Positions 8,346 through 19,244 of a stretch of DNA of 64,000 nucleotides are shown here, piece after piece. The translations under genes and the position numbers were made by a program. Source of the stretch: an uncultured Lachnospiraceae bacterium (GTDB lineage Bacteria > Bacillota > Clostridia > Lachnospirales > Lachnospiraceae). Under the pieces are notes generated by a model, which was given only the letters and a program-made list of their open reading frames with translations, ran no database searches and had not been told where the DNA came from. Within the stretch, counting starts at the first letter, position 1. Each line of letters starts with the position of its first letter. The stretch spans positions 1-64,000 of the forward strand of contig CAMORO010000005.1 in the NCBI GenBank assembly GCA_946623875.1, in the 5' to 3' direction.

Positions 8346-10275
8346 ATCGTTCTTGATATTTAACGGAGCAATGCTTCTGTTTTTGCTTGCGATGCTTCTT
8401 ACATATCCTATTGATGTGCTGAGAGAATACAGAATTAAGAATTATCCGTCTGCTTATGAGTATGCCGAACCGTTGTCGGTATATGGAGATGCGTACGTTA
8501 AGCAGACATTTACCGTTTCGGATATATCCAACACCTTTAATTTCAGGACTGATGTGGCAAATGAGAACTATTACGGAAGTTTCACGGTTTACTTGTTGAA
8601 TGACAGTGGAAAGTCTATCGGCAAATGGGACGTGGATAAGCTTGATGTAAGTGAGGGATGGGTTGAATGCAGGCTTCCCTATGGATATATGTTGCCGGAG
8701 AAGAAATACTCAATACAGGTTACTGCTCCTGAACTGAAAGAGCAGACTGCCATAAAGCTCGGGCTGGGATATTCAAGTGCAAATGCAAAAGGAGTCGGGG
8801 CTCTGGCATATAAACCCGCATGGGTAAACACGGAAAAGGATCAATCCGATTACTCCTTGAGCTTTGGAGTATACAGGCACAGGACGAATGTATTTGGTGT
8901 TTCGGCACTTATAATATTGTTTATCACAGCCAATATCTGGCTTGTTCTTAAGGATAAGGGGATTGAGGCTGCTGCCCTTCCGATCATTTTGGGAATGGGG
9001 CTTGTCATGCTGGTTTCTTTTCCTTTTGGTCTTGGCATGGACGAGAGGTATCATTTCTTTTCTTCATATGAATTGTCCAATGTTATAATGGGGCATGATA
9101 ATACAAGTACGATCGAGAATAAGCATTTAATAGACAACGAACTGTTCAGAAATGAGATAACCAATGATCTGTATATTAAGGTTCTTAATGAATTTCCGAA
9201 GGGGCACCCGGCAGACACCGGAGTTACGGACTATCTTGATTACAAAAATGATCTTACTCAGCCCGTTTCTCATTTGGCGCAGGCTATTGGTGTTACATTG
9301 GGACGCATCCTGAACCTGAACGTTTATCAGATATACTGGCTTGCACGTTTATTTAATCTTCTGTCATATGTTTTTATGATAATGATCGCGGTAAGGCTGG
9401 TTCCGGTCAATAAGGAACTGATGGTAATGCTGGGGATAAATCCCATGGTTTTGCGCGAGGCTACTTCTACAGGCTATGACGCACCGGTAATAGGATTGTC
9501 GTATATTCTGATCGGCTATATCATTAAGCTGATGCATGACGGAGATAAGATCCTTTGGAAGGATATTTTGATCTGTGCCATCCTGGCTGTGCTGATGAGT
9601 CCGATCAAGGTGATCTATGTATTGTTGTCATTTTTGATACTTGCAATACCCGGTAAACAGTTTAAGTCCGTATGGGACCGTCTGATCAAGTCAATTGCCG
9701 TTATAGAGGGAGGTTTTCTTTCTGTCTGGTTAAGCAGGAGAAGAGCCCTGCTCGCGGTAATGGGCGCGAGTGTTGCAACTGCAGGACCCGATGAACAGGT
9801 TCAGCCGCTCAAATATACATGGAGATTTGTGTTTGACCATCCGCTTCGGTTTATCAAACTGTTGCTGTCGAATATTGTGCAGTCACTGGATTCAAGTATG
9901 TATGGTATTTTCGGTGAGGAAATAGGCGTTCCCAAATTTATGATACTTGGATTTATATTGATAATTCTGTTGTGTGCTTTGTCGGCAGAAACTGTAGCTG
10001 TTACTGATCGGTTCAGCAGATTGGTATTTACAGGAATAGCTATAGCGGGGTATTTTACTATTTTCTTTGTGTTTATGATGGCAGAAACTGTTTATGGAAA
10101 AAACGTAATAGCAGGCTGGCAATCAAGATACTTTGTACCCTTTATCCCGCTGCTTATGTTTTGCCTGTGTGGTTTGAAAGGAACGTTTAAAATAGACCGT
10201 AAGTCATTGTTCATGCCGTTTTGGTTTGTTGAGATATTGATAATACTGGGTATTTATAAGGATTTAATATATTAA
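8335..10275 (+). CDS. DUF2142-like membrane protein (GT-C-like)
   Basis: SFPFGLGMDERYHFFSSYELSNVI...NPMVLREATSTGYDAP, multi-TM. Confidence 0.65.
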   Translation: MKYKSFLIFNGAMLLFLLAMLLTYPIDVLREYRIKNYPSAYEYAEPLSVYGDAYVKQTFTVSDISNTFNFRTDVANENYYGSFTVYLLNDSGKSIGKWDVDKLDVSEGWVECRLPYGYMLPEKKYSIQVTAPELKEQTAIKLGLGYSSANAKGVGALAYKPAWVNTEKDQSDYSLSFGVYRHRTNVFGVSALIILFITANIWLVLKDKGIEAAALPIILGMGLVMLVSFPFGLGMDERYHFFSSYELSNVIMGHDNTSTIENKHLIDNELFRNEITNDLYIKVLNEFPKGHPADTGVTDYLDYKNDLTQPVSHLAQAIGVTLGRILNLNVYQIYWLARLFNLLSYVFMIMIAVRLVPVNKELMVMLGINPMVLREATSTGYDAPVIGLSYILIGYIIKLMHDGDKILWKDILICAILAVLMSPIKVIYVLLSFLILAIPGKQFKSVWDRLIKSIAVIEGGFLSVWLSRRRALLAVMGASVATAGPDEQVQPLKYTWRFVFDHPLRFIKLLLSNIVQSLDSSMYGIFGEEIGVPKFMILGFILIILLCALSAETVAVTDRFSRLVFTGIAIAGYFTIFFVFMMAETVYGKNVIAGWQSRYFVPFIPLLMFCLCGLKGTFKIDRKSLFMPFWFVEILIILGIYKDLIY

Positions 10276-10299
10276 GCTGAGTCATCGGAGATTTGTTTT

Positions 10300-12177
10300 A
10301 TGTGCGGAATAGCAGGATGCTATCATACAGATAAAGAGGTAAACAGGGAACTGTTTGAAGAAATGGTTGATATGATCGAATACAGAGGTCCGGATGACAG
10401 AGGTACCTTTTATGACCAAAATCTGGCGCTCGGGCATCGCAGACTGTCGATCATTGATTTAAGTGATGCCGGTCATCAGCCGTTTTACTACAGAGACAGG
10501 TATGTGCTTGTATACAATGGTGAAATATACAATTATAAAGAACTGAGAAGTGAGCTTGAAGATGCCGGTTATTCGTTTCAAACCGAAACTGACACGGAGG
10601 TTCTGATAGCCGCTTATGATAAATATGGTGCTGCATGTGTTGAACGGTTTAACGGGATGTGGGCTTTTGCAGTGTATGACAGGCTGGAACACTGCCTGTT
10701 TTTGTCAAGGGACAGATTCGGAGTTAAGCCATTATACTATTATCATAAGGGCGGAACATTCATATTCGCATCTGAAGAGAAGCAGATCATTAAGATGGCA
10801 GATCACCGGTTCAGGGTAAACCGTCCGCGGCTTATGGAATACCTGATACGCGGAGTTCATGATTATTCCGAAGAAACGATGTTTATGGATATATTCCAGC
10901 TTCGTGGCGGATGCAATATGTTCTATGATCTGAGAAACGACACGAAAGAAATAAAGCGGTATTATGATATCGCGGATATTCCGCAGAGTGATGAGAGCTT
11001 CGAGGAAGCTGCTGCAGGCTTCCGCAAGGCTTTCGAGGAATCCGTGAGGTTGAGGCTCAGGGCTGATGTACCTGTAGGATATTGCCTTTCGGGAGGGCTT
11101 GACAGCTCTGCTATCGTATGTATGGCTGACAGGGTCATTAAGGATGACAACCTTGATGTTAAGCAGGAATCTGTTTCTTCGTGTTTTGAAGACAAAAGAT
11201 ATGATGAACAGGAATATATCGATGAGGTCCTTAAATATACGGCTGTCGAAGGACATAAGATATTTCCGCAGGGAAATGATGTACTTAAGGATCTTGATGA
11301 CGTGCTGTGGCACATGGATGAACCCTTTACATCAACTTCTATGTATGCACAGTGGAATGTCTTCAAGGGAGCCGCGGAGCAGGGACTTACCGTGATGCTT
11401 GACGGACAGGGTGCAGATGAACAACTGGCCGGTTATACGGGCTATTACAGCGTGATCTTTGCGGAATATCTCAGGAAGTTTAAATTCGGAAAGTTTTTCC
11501 GGGAACTTAAAGCCTATAAAAAGCTCAGGGCGTCGACAGAGAAATATGTGAATTCTAACAAGATCATAATAGAGGCATTGATTTCTGCCTATCTGCCGAG
11601 AAAGCTTCAGAAGTTCGGGAAGATACATATGTTTTATCTTAAACAGGGATATCCTTTTGAGCCTGAAGATATAAAGAAGACCATTTACGGGATCGATCTG
11701 TATCCGGCCAATGATTCCAAACAGTATATTCTGGATCAGCTTAAATGTAATCTGTCCATGCTGCTGCGTTATGAGGATCGTAATTCAATGGCGCATTCTA
11801 TCGAATCAAGGGTTCCGTTTATGGATCCCGCGCTTGCCGGGTGTGCATTTAAGATGCCGATCGATTACAAACTGCGAGACGGGATAACCAAGTATGTTGT
11901 GCGAGAGGGATTAAAGGACGTGCTTCCCGAAAAGATCCGCACGCGATACAGCAAGCTCGGATTTGTAACTCCGGAGGATCAGTGGATAAACAACAGTCCG
12001 GAGGTATTCAGAAAAGAAATAGAAGATGCGGCAAAAACACTTGCTCCGCTGGTTCGAAAAGATAAAGTGATGGAATGGTATGGCAGGATCGAGGGCAATG
12101 TTCAGCGTATGGATTTTATGCCCTGGCGTCTGATATGTGCCAGTCATTGGGTTAAGCTGTTCGGACTTGAAGTGTGA
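10300..12177 (+). CDS. asnB: asparagine synthase (glutamine-hydrolysing)
   Basis: MCGIAGCYH N-terminal nucleophile Cys, PVGYCLSGGLDSSAIV PP-loop. Confidence 0.93.
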   Translation: MCGIAGCYHTDKEVNRELFEEMVDMIEYRGPDDRGTFYDQNLALGHRRLSIIDLSDAGHQPFYYRDRYVLVYNGEIYNYKELRSELEDAGYSFQTETDTEVLIAAYDKYGAACVERFNGMWAFAVYDRLEHCLFLSRDRFGVKPLYYYHKGGTFIFASEEKQIIKMADHRFRVNRPRLMEYLIRGVHDYSEETMFMDIFQLRGGCNMFYDLRNDTKEIKRYYDIADIPQSDESFEEAAAGFRKAFEESVRLRLRADVPVGYCLSGGLDSSAIVCMADRVIKDDNLDVKQESVSSCFEDKRYDEQEYIDEVLKYTAVEGHKIFPQGNDVLKDLDDVLWHMDEPFTSTSMYAQWNVFKGAAEQGLTVMLDGQGADEQLAGYTGYYSVIFAEYLRKFKFGKFFRELKAYKKLRASTEKYVNSNKIIIEALISAYLPRKLQKFGKIHMFYLKQGYPFEPEDIKKTIYGIDLYPANDSKQYILDQLKCNLSMLLRYEDRNSMAHSIESRVPFMDPALAGCAFKMPIDYKLRDGITKYVVREGLKDVLPEKIRTRYSKLGFVTPEDQWINNSPEVFRKEIEDAAKTLAPLVRKDKVMEWYGRIEGNVQRMDFMPWRLICASHWVKLFGLEV

Positions 12178-12232
12178 GCAGCATATATCCGATAACGGAA
12201 ATATGTTTGATGGACAGGAATGTGGTTTCTGT

Positions 12233-13216
12233 ATGGATTTGATCAGTGTAATTGTACCGGCATACAATGTAGAGCAGTATATAGCGCGTTGTCTTGATTC
12301 GATAACAGGACAGTCCTATACAAATATCGAAGTGATAGTTGTTGATGACGGTTCTTCCGATGCTACTGCACAGATATGCGATGATAAAGCGTTGAAAGAT
12401 GACCGGATCATTGTTGTGCATAAAAAGAATGAAGGAGTAGCTGCTGCAAGAAATACAGCACTTGATGCCGTAAAAGGGGAATTGGTAGCCTTCTGCGATG
12501 CTGATGATTATTATGAACCGGATATGCTTGCCAGGCTGTATGAGACAATGACCGAATATAAAGCTGATATGATCTGCTGCGGATATTATGAGGAATTTTC
12601 CGATCATACGGTAAAACGTGGTGCCGGTTTGGGAACGGTTGAATACAACAGGCATGAAGCTTTTGAAGACTACTTTAAGATGGGAGGACGCATAGGGTCC
12701 GGCTGCTGGAATAAGCTGATCAGGAGGTCTTCACTTGAAGGGGTGCGATATAAGAAATACACCATGGGTGAAGATGTGGAAATGCTGAGCCGCACTATAG
12801 GAAATTGTAACAGGGTTGTATGCCTTGATTATACGGGCTATCATTATGTACACAGAGATGACAGTGCTACCCAATTGGTTTTCCGTAAGGAGAATATGGA
12901 TATCATCCGGGTTATGGAGGAAATGTCATCAGATATCAAAGATAATTATCCGGAGCTGATCAAGCAGTTCTACGGGTTTCATGCTTCATGGTACGTTGCC
13001 ACCCTTCAGGTTATGAAGCGGTCCGGTAAAATGAGCGCCTACAAGGAAGAGCAGGCAGTATTAAAGAGTGATATCAGAAGCAATATGAGATTTTACAGAG
13101 GGAATCCTTATGTTTACAAGGTGGATATGATCTTGCTCAGATGTTTTCTGATCAACTGTTTTGTTCCTGTTCAAACGGCATATGAGTTGATATCGGCATT
13201 GCGCCACAGTAAGTAA
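12233..13216 (+). CDS. glycosyltransferase family 2 (ORF opens at 12137; ATG 12233 preferred)
   Basis: ISVIVPAYNVEQYIARCLDSITGQSYTNIEVIVVDDGSSD. Confidence 0.9.
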   Translation: MDLISVIVPAYNVEQYIARCLDSITGQSYTNIEVIVVDDGSSDATAQICDDKALKDDRIIVVHKKNEGVAAARNTALDAVKGELVAFCDADDYYEPDMLARLYETMTEYKADMICCGYYEEFSDHTVKRGAGLGTVEYNRHEAFEDYFKMGGRIGSGCWNKLIRRSSLEGVRYKKYTMGEDVEMLSRTIGNCNRVVCLDYTGYHYVHRDDSATQLVFRKENMDIIRVMEEMSSDIKDNYPELIKQFYGFHASWYVATLQVMKRSGKMSAYKEEQAVLKSDIRSNMRFYRGNPYVYKVDMILLRCFLINCFVPVQTAYELISALRHSK

Positions 13217-13258
13217 ATCTTTTAAATCAAAATATTCGAATGAAAATCGGAAAGAAGT

Positions 13259-14479
13259 ATGGAAGAAAAAAAGAAGCTGTATTTGCTTTTGGATGACTGG
13301 GATAATGACAGGAATTTTGTGGGCAGGGAATTGGACGTTATATATGATAAGTTTGATGTGACGATTGTTTGCGATACAGCTCACACACCTCCGGATGACA
13401 GGTTTGATTGTCTTATATATAAGGAACCTGCAAAGTATCATATGCTGAAGGGTATGTTCAAAGCCCTGTTTGATAAGGATACATGGACAGAGATCATGAG
13501 GGCGGCAACGTATAGGTCTGAAGTCAGATCGCATGCATTGACAAGGATATCAGAGGCTCTGCGCTTCTATGTGAAATCATATTTGTATTATGTTTTTCTC
13601 AAAGAGAATAACTGTTATGAGGATGGGGTGATCTATTACCTATACTGGAATTTCAGGAAGTGTTATGCAATAACGCATGAAAAGGATAAATATCCGAACA
13701 GCAGGGTAATATCACGAATTCATGGATATGATCTGTATGATGATCAAATACCTTCCGGTTTCCAGCCATTTAAGCCGGTAATGGACCGTAAGCTGGATAA
13801 ACTGATCTTTGTTTCAGAGCACGGGATGGAATATTACCTGTCAAAGTATCATTTGGATAAGAGTGATAAGTATGAGCTGAGATGCCTTGGTACATCGGAT
13901 CATGCGAAAACGGTTCCATATATATACAGGAATGATATTGAGATCGTAAGCTGCTCGCGTGTGGATCAGATAAAAAGAGTGGGCCGGATAGCTGAAGCAC
14001 TTTCATATATTAATGATGTTACCGTGCATTGGACACATTTTGGATCAGGCGTTCTTTTGGAAGAAGTGAAAAAGCATTGTAAAGAACTGCTGGATGACAA
14101 AGCCAATATCACATATGAGCTGAAAGGGCAGGTAGATAATGCGGCTATACACGCGTTCTACCGTGAACATCAGGTAGATGTGTTTGTTACAGCTTCGAGT
14201 TCCGAGGGAAATCCTGTTTCGGTAATGGAAGCAATGTCATATGGAATTCCGATCATAGCTCCGGCTATCTGTAACTTTCCGAATATGATAAAGGGGTGCG
14301 GAATACTGGTTCCACCTGATTGTAAAGCAGAAGATATAGCTGATGCCATAGGTAAGCTTGCTAATATGCCTGAAAAAGATATCAGGCAATTGAGACATGA
14401 TGTGCGTGGGAAATGGGATCGCAGTTTTAATGGAGACAAAAACAATAATAGTTTTGTGGAATTATTGGACAGCCTGTAA
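13259..14479 (+). CDS. glycosyltransferase family 1/4
   Basis: ASSSEGNPVSVMEAMSYGIPIIAPAICNFPNMI C-terminal GT-B donor-site motif. Confidence 0.85.
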   Translation: MEEKKKLYLLLDDWDNDRNFVGRELDVIYDKFDVTIVCDTAHTPPDDRFDCLIYKEPAKYHMLKGMFKALFDKDTWTEIMRAATYRSEVRSHALTRISEALRFYVKSYLYYVFLKENNCYEDGVIYYLYWNFRKCYAITHEKDKYPNSRVISRIHGYDLYDDQIPSGFQPFKPVMDRKLDKLIFVSEHGMEYYLSKYHLDKSDKYELRCLGTSDHAKTVPYIYRNDIEIVSCSRVDQIKRVGRIAEALSYINDVTVHWTHFGSGVLLEEVKKHCKELLDDKANITYELKGQVDNAAIHAFYREHQVDVFVTASSSEGNPVSVMEAMSYGIPIIAPAICNFPNMIKGCGILVPPDCKAEDIADAIGKLANMPEKDIRQLRHDVRGKWDRSFNGDKNNNSFVELLDSL

Positions 14480-14509
14480 TGACAACACGGAGCCATTGGA
14501 ACTGATTAA

Positions 14510-15064
14510 ATGAATAAAGGAGACATAATGGGACTTGGTATAAAAACTAAGATAAGAGCACTTCTCGGGATTGATGGTGAAACTATCGACCAGTTGCGAA
14601 GACGCGGAGTAAAGATCGGTGACAACTGTCATTTATACTCGAATGATATTGATTACGGTCACGGATATTTGATCGAAATCGGTAATAACTGTACGATCAC
14701 GCATTCGACAATACTTACTCATGATGCCAGCACCAAGCTTGTCACCGGCTATTCCAAGGTGGGCAGGATTAAGATCGGTGACAATGTTTTTATCGGTCAC
14801 GGTTCCGTCATACTCCCTAATGTAAAGATCGGAAACAATGTTGTCATAGGATGCAATACGGTTGTCCGCAGGGATATCCCCGACAATTGTGTCGTTTCGG
14901 GGAATCCGGCGACTATCATATGCTCCATTGATGATTTTACGCAGAAGCATAAGGCAAATATGGAAAAATATCCTGTTTACAATACTTATTGGGCGGATAA
15001 GACCGAAGAAGAGAAGCTTAAACAGATAGAAGAATTAGATGGCAGGATGGGATACGATATTTAG
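14510..15064 (+). CDS. hexapeptide-repeat (LbetaH) O-acetyltransferase
   Basis: IKIGDNVFIGHGSVILPNVKIGNNVVIGCNTVVRRDIPDNCVVSGNPA. Confidence 0.88.
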   Translation: MNKGDIMGLGIKTKIRALLGIDGETIDQLRRRGVKIGDNCHLYSNDIDYGHGYLIEIGNNCTITHSTILTHDASTKLVTGYSKVGRIKIGDNVFIGHGSVILPNVKIGNNVVIGCNTVVRRDIPDNCVVSGNPATIICSIDDFTQKHKANMEKYPVYNTYWADKTEEEKLKQIEELDGRMGYDI

Positions 15065-15096
15065 GTAATCTGCGTAAGCAAGACTTTGCGAATGGG

Positions 15097-15112
15097 GTTC
15101 TGAATAGTTACC
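15097..15112 (+). repeat. solo motif copy
   Basis: GTTCTGAATAGTTACC. Confidence 0.7.
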
Positions 15113-15146
15113 GTTATCTCATATATACGTTTATGTAAGGATTAGG

Positions 15147-16049
15147 ATGATGATCGATATACATGCGGATGATTACGCACTGACTAAAAACACATCTTCA
15201 GAGATGCTTGAATGTATGCTTAAGGGCAGGCTTGACAGCATCAGCATAGTGCCAAATACCGGGTGCTTTGAAGAATGTATGGATATGTTTTATGCTGCCA
15301 TACCTTCTATGCCTTTTTTACCGCTTATGAGTGTCCATATTAATCTTGTGGAGGGATTGACGCTGACCGATTCCGGATTGGGGAAGTACCTTGGCTTTTC
15401 GTGGGGACAGTTATTTAAGTACTCCTATACACTGCCTGCGGGTAACAGTATAAGGCTGGGTATCGAAAAGGAAATTGCCGCACAGATTGATAAGTGTATG
15501 CACGCGATCAATAGATGTATTGAGATCGCAAAAAAGAACGGTGTTAAATGCACTCAGAAGGGACTTCGTATCGACAGCCATCAGCATACTCATCATCTGC
15601 CCATAGTGTGGAAGGCAATAACCTCGGTGATCGATGACAACAAATATGATGTTGAATATATCCGCTGCTCAAAGGAACCGCTCGGTGTATTTCTGTCGGA
15701 TCCCGGTCTGTATAAAACATATCGTCCGATAAATGCTGTAAAGAATATTATCCTTGCCATGTATTCAGGTAAGATCGATAAATTCTGTGAGAAGAGAGGT
15801 CTGCACAAAATGTATCTGTGGGGACTTCTTATGAGCGGCGGTATGGATTATGCGCGGATAAAAAGACTGAAACCGGCAATGGAGAAAAGGGCAGTAAATG
15901 ACGGAAGGGATCTGGAGATACTGTTTCATCCGGGCAGGGCGCTTAAGGATGAGATGAATGATGAGTTCGGGTCGCCGGCGGCCAATGAATTTTATCTGAG
16001 TGCTAACAGAAATATGGAAAACAATTCACTGTGTATGCTGAAAAAATAA
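15147..16049 (+). CDS. ChbG/HpnK (YdjC)-family carbohydrate deacetylase
   Basis: IDIHADDYALTKN, MSVHINLVEG, RIDSHQHTHHLP motifs. Confidence 0.85.
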   Translation: MMIDIHADDYALTKNTSSEMLECMLKGRLDSISIVPNTGCFEECMDMFYAAIPSMPFLPLMSVHINLVEGLTLTDSGLGKYLGFSWGQLFKYSYTLPAGNSIRLGIEKEIAAQIDKCMHAINRCIEIAKKNGVKCTQKGLRIDSHQHTHHLPIVWKAITSVIDDNKYDVEYIRCSKEPLGVFLSDPGLYKTYRPINAVKNIILAMYSGKIDKFCEKRGLHKMYLWGLLMSGGMDYARIKRLKPAMEKRAVNDGRDLEILFHPGRALKDEMNDEFGSPAANEFYLSANRNMENNSLCMLKK

Positions 16050-17725
16050 GGAAAGGCGGATTGATGGGAAAAAGATATCATGGGAAACTGATCTTTCCAT
16101 GCATGATGGTATTATGCATTATACTATGTGTAATGATATCTTTGCGTTTTGTTGACAACAGCCGTGATTTGGTGAGTCCCGATATAAATACATGGCAATC
16201 CAGATACATAGTTTATGATGACGGCTGGTATATGGATGAGAGGATATTCAGGGAGAACGGGCTTAATGAGGAAGATGAAAACGAGATAATCTACGGTCCG
16301 TTTGTTCATCTTGATAAGGGCAGTTATTACGCGTTGGTTGAATATGAATCCGCTTTTGATCAGGCACTCCGTGTATATGCTTTTGAAAATGAGGATAAGA
16401 TAATAACTGAGGAAGAAACAATCCTTCCTTTTGAGGCAAGACAGGTCTGTTACAAATTCAGTGTGACCGAAGATATTGAAAATTTTGAGATAAGGGTGCT
16501 CTATTCGGGGAAGGGTTCATTTGAACTTAACAATATCAGAGTATTCCGTGAGTCATGGGGGAGATCATATCATTTTCGTAATCTGCTTATTGTTTTGGGA
16601 ATTGTATTCCTTATTCTTACGATAGTAGCTTTGAGACCGGATTTATACAGAGGCAGTTACAGCTCCAGGCGGGAATTGTGGCTTGATATGGTTCGCGGTA
16701 TAGGGATCATACTTGTTTTGGCCGGACATTCAACAGGCAATCCGCTCAGTTGGTTTATTTACGGATTTCATATACCGCTTCTGTTTATTCTGTCCGGTTT
16801 CCTGTACAGGAGAGAAAAGATCGGTGCTTATATAGTGAAGCTGGTAAAGAGGTATCTGGTATCCTACTTGATCCTGTGTTTTGCAAACAGCCTGCTGAGG
16901 ATACCCTATATGCTTGTCGGAAATTATACTTTTTCCGGGATAAAGAACAGTATAATTTCATACTGTATTGCTTCTTTGAAGGGACAGTGGAGAGAGATGC
17001 CAAACTGTATGCCGCTGTGGTATCTGCCCGCAATTACCGTGGCACTTCTTGTGTTCAGGATCATAGACATCATCCCGGTATTACCTGTCAAGACAGCATT
17101 ATATATTGCAATGGCGGTCACGGGATATAACTGGAATGCTCTTATGGATGCTGCCGGTATGCCTAGAGAGCTTCCGTGGGGACAGCATACAATATGTTCT
17201 GCTGTTGCATTTATTGCGATCGGGAATGCGCTTAAGACTGTTTACCGAAAAGTAAAGGACAGAACTGATTTGGATAATATCAGATACAGGATCATCATCC
17301 TTGGCTTATTTCTCACTGTGGGATTGTCATGTTTGATAGTTGACCATATGTATTTCCGTGATGTAGATGTATATTTTAACAAATATGGAAATATCATCTT
17401 AACCTATGTGGGAGCTCTGTCCATGAGCCTGTTTGTGATGGGGTTTTGCAGATGGCTTGATGACAGGATCACGTCTGAAGATATACTCGTTGTGATCGGA
17501 TGCAATTCCATGTTCTTTTTTGCTTTTGATTTCTGGGGGAAAACACTGGCGCTGTATTTCCCGAGAATCCTTGATAAAGAATGGTGGCTTATGACCTGTG
17601 TGCTAAAGTTCATGTTTGTGAGCCTTCTGTTTGTTGTCCGGATGAATATAAGATCCGTTATATTCCAAAAGAAGGATGCGGCACTGAAAAGCAGCTTCCT
17701 TGACAAAGTAGTCAAAAGAAATTAA
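16031..17725 (+). CDS. acyltransferase family 3 with N-terminal extracytoplasmic domain
   Basis: RRELWLDMVRGIGIILVLAGHSTGNPLSWFIYGFHIPLLFILSGFLYRRE. Confidence 0.85.
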   Translation: MYAEKIRKGGLMGKRYHGKLIFPCMMVLCIILCVMISLRFVDNSRDLVSPDINTWQSRYIVYDDGWYMDERIFRENGLNEEDENEIIYGPFVHLDKGSYYALVEYESAFDQALRVYAFENEDKIITEEETILPFEARQVCYKFSVTEDIENFEIRVLYSGKGSFELNNIRVFRESWGRSYHFRNLLIVLGIVFLILTIVALRPDLYRGSYSSRRELWLDMVRGIGIILVLAGHSTGNPLSWFIYGFHIPLLFILSGFLYRREKIGAYIVKLVKRYLVSYLILCFANSLLRIPYMLVGNYTFSGIKNSIISYCIASLKGQWREMPNCMPLWYLPAITVALLVFRIIDIIPVLPVKTALYIAMAVTGYNWNALMDAAGMPRELPWGQHTICSAVAFIAIGNALKTVYRKVKDRTDLDNIRYRIIILGLFLTVGLSCLIVDHMYFRDVDVYFNKYGNIILTYVGALSMSLFVMGFCRWLDDRITSEDILVVIGCNSMFFFAFDFWGKTLALYFPRILDKEWWLMTCVLKFMFVSLLFVVRMNIRSVIFQKKDAALKSSFLDKVVKRN

Positions 17726-17737
17726 TTTATAAAAGTA

Positions 17738-19216
17738 ATGAACAAGTTTAAGCTCTTTGTGGAAAATTTCATAGTTTACGGTTTTGGTGGGATCATTAAC
17801 AAGCTGATCCCGCTTATTATGATTCCGATTATTACGAGGCTTATGCCGGACAAGACGTATTTCGGCATCAGCGATATGGCTAATACAATTGTGTCCTTCG
17901 GTACTGCGATAGCGGTCATGGGAATGTATGATGCGATGTACCGTATGTTTTTTGAGAAGGAGGATGAAGAGTACAGAAAGAAGGTATGTACTACAACGCT
18001 CCTGTTCGTACTGGCATCTGCTGTGGCAGTCAGTGTGCTGATCGTTGTTTTCCGGGAAACATTGTCTAAATATTTTCTCGGATCGGATGTATATTCATTC
18101 ATCATTTATATTGTTGCATTAAATGTATTTGCAGATACCGTCAACACGATAATCGCATCGCCTACAAGAATGCAGAATCACCGGAAGACTTTTCTTGCTG
18201 TCAATACCGTGGGTCCACTGATCTCATATACCATATCCATTGTCCTTCTGATGAAAGGATACTATCTTACGGCGATGCCGCTGGGACTCCTGATGGCTGC
18301 CTGTATTACATTCATAACATATACTCTGATCAACAGAAAATGGTTTTCACTTAAGCTTTTTGATGCATCCCTGCTTAAAGTGCTTCTTCCGATAGGAATT
18401 CCGATGGCTGTAAACATCCTCACTTACTGGGTGTTTAATTCCTGTGACAGGCTTATGATAACGAATCTTATCAATGTGGGTGAATCCGGTGTTTATGCGA
18501 TAGGAAGCAAGCTTGGACATGCAAGTCAGCTTGTGTATACTGCGTTTGCGATGGGGTGGCAGTACTTTGCTTTTTCAACCATGAAGGAGGATGACCAGGT
18601 GCGTTCCAATTCGATCGTGTTCGAGTATCTTGGAGCAATATCCTTTGTGATCACGGCATTTGTCTGTGCATTCAGTAATGTGATATTTAAGCTGCTGTTC
18701 ACAGATGAATACTACGGCGGATACATCGTTGCACCGTATCTGTTCATTGCACCGCTTCTGCTTATGCTGTTCCAGGTGATTTCAAATCAGTTTCTGGTTA
18801 TTAAGAAGACATGGCCCAATATGCTTATCCTTATTACCGGTGCCGCGGCCAATGTTTTCTTCAACTACATACTGATCCCTGTTATGGGGATTGAAGGAGC
18901 TGCTGTTGCCACACTGACGGGATATATCGTGGCACTTGTGATAGCATCGGTCGTTCTTATAAGGATGAAGCTTCTTGTTATTTCGGGCAGGTTTTATATA
19001 TCTGTTGCAGTAATGGTATTTACGATGATTGTATGGCGTCTGTTTATACCTGACCGCCTTCTTCCTATGCTTATATTGGCAATTGCAGCATCGGGGGTTA
19101 TAATATTCATGTATGTCGGTGATCTGAAACGACTTGCTGATGGGATATTAAGAGTGAGGTCAGGTTCAGAAACGGAACCTTCAAATGACAGCAGTAAAGA
19201 AACCCGGAAGAAATGA
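17738..19216 (+). CDS. polysaccharide flippase (Wzx/MATE-like oligosaccharide exporter)
   Basis: FIVYGFGGIINKLIPLIMIPIITRLM..., about 12-14 TM segments. Confidence 0.88.
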   Translation: MNKFKLFVENFIVYGFGGIINKLIPLIMIPIITRLMPDKTYFGISDMANTIVSFGTAIAVMGMYDAMYRMFFEKEDEEYRKKVCTTTLLFVLASAVAVSVLIVVFRETLSKYFLGSDVYSFIIYIVALNVFADTVNTIIASPTRMQNHRKTFLAVNTVGPLISYTISIVLLMKGYYLTAMPLGLLMAACITFITYTLINRKWFSLKLFDASLLKVLLPIGIPMAVNILTYWVFNSCDRLMITNLINVGESGVYAIGSKLGHASQLVYTAFAMGWQYFAFSTMKEDDQVRSNSIVFEYLGAISFVITAFVCAFSNVIFKLLFTDEYYGGYIVAPYLFIAPLLLMLFQVISNQFLVIKKTWPNMLILITGAAANVFFNYILIPVMGIEGAAVATLTGYIVALVIASVVLIRMKLLVISGRFYISVAVMVFTMIVWRLFIPDRLLPMLILAIAASGVIIFMYVGDLKRLADGILRVRSGSETEPSNDSSKETRKK

Positions 19217-19244
19217 GAAGGCTTGAAAGAAGAGGAAATAAATA

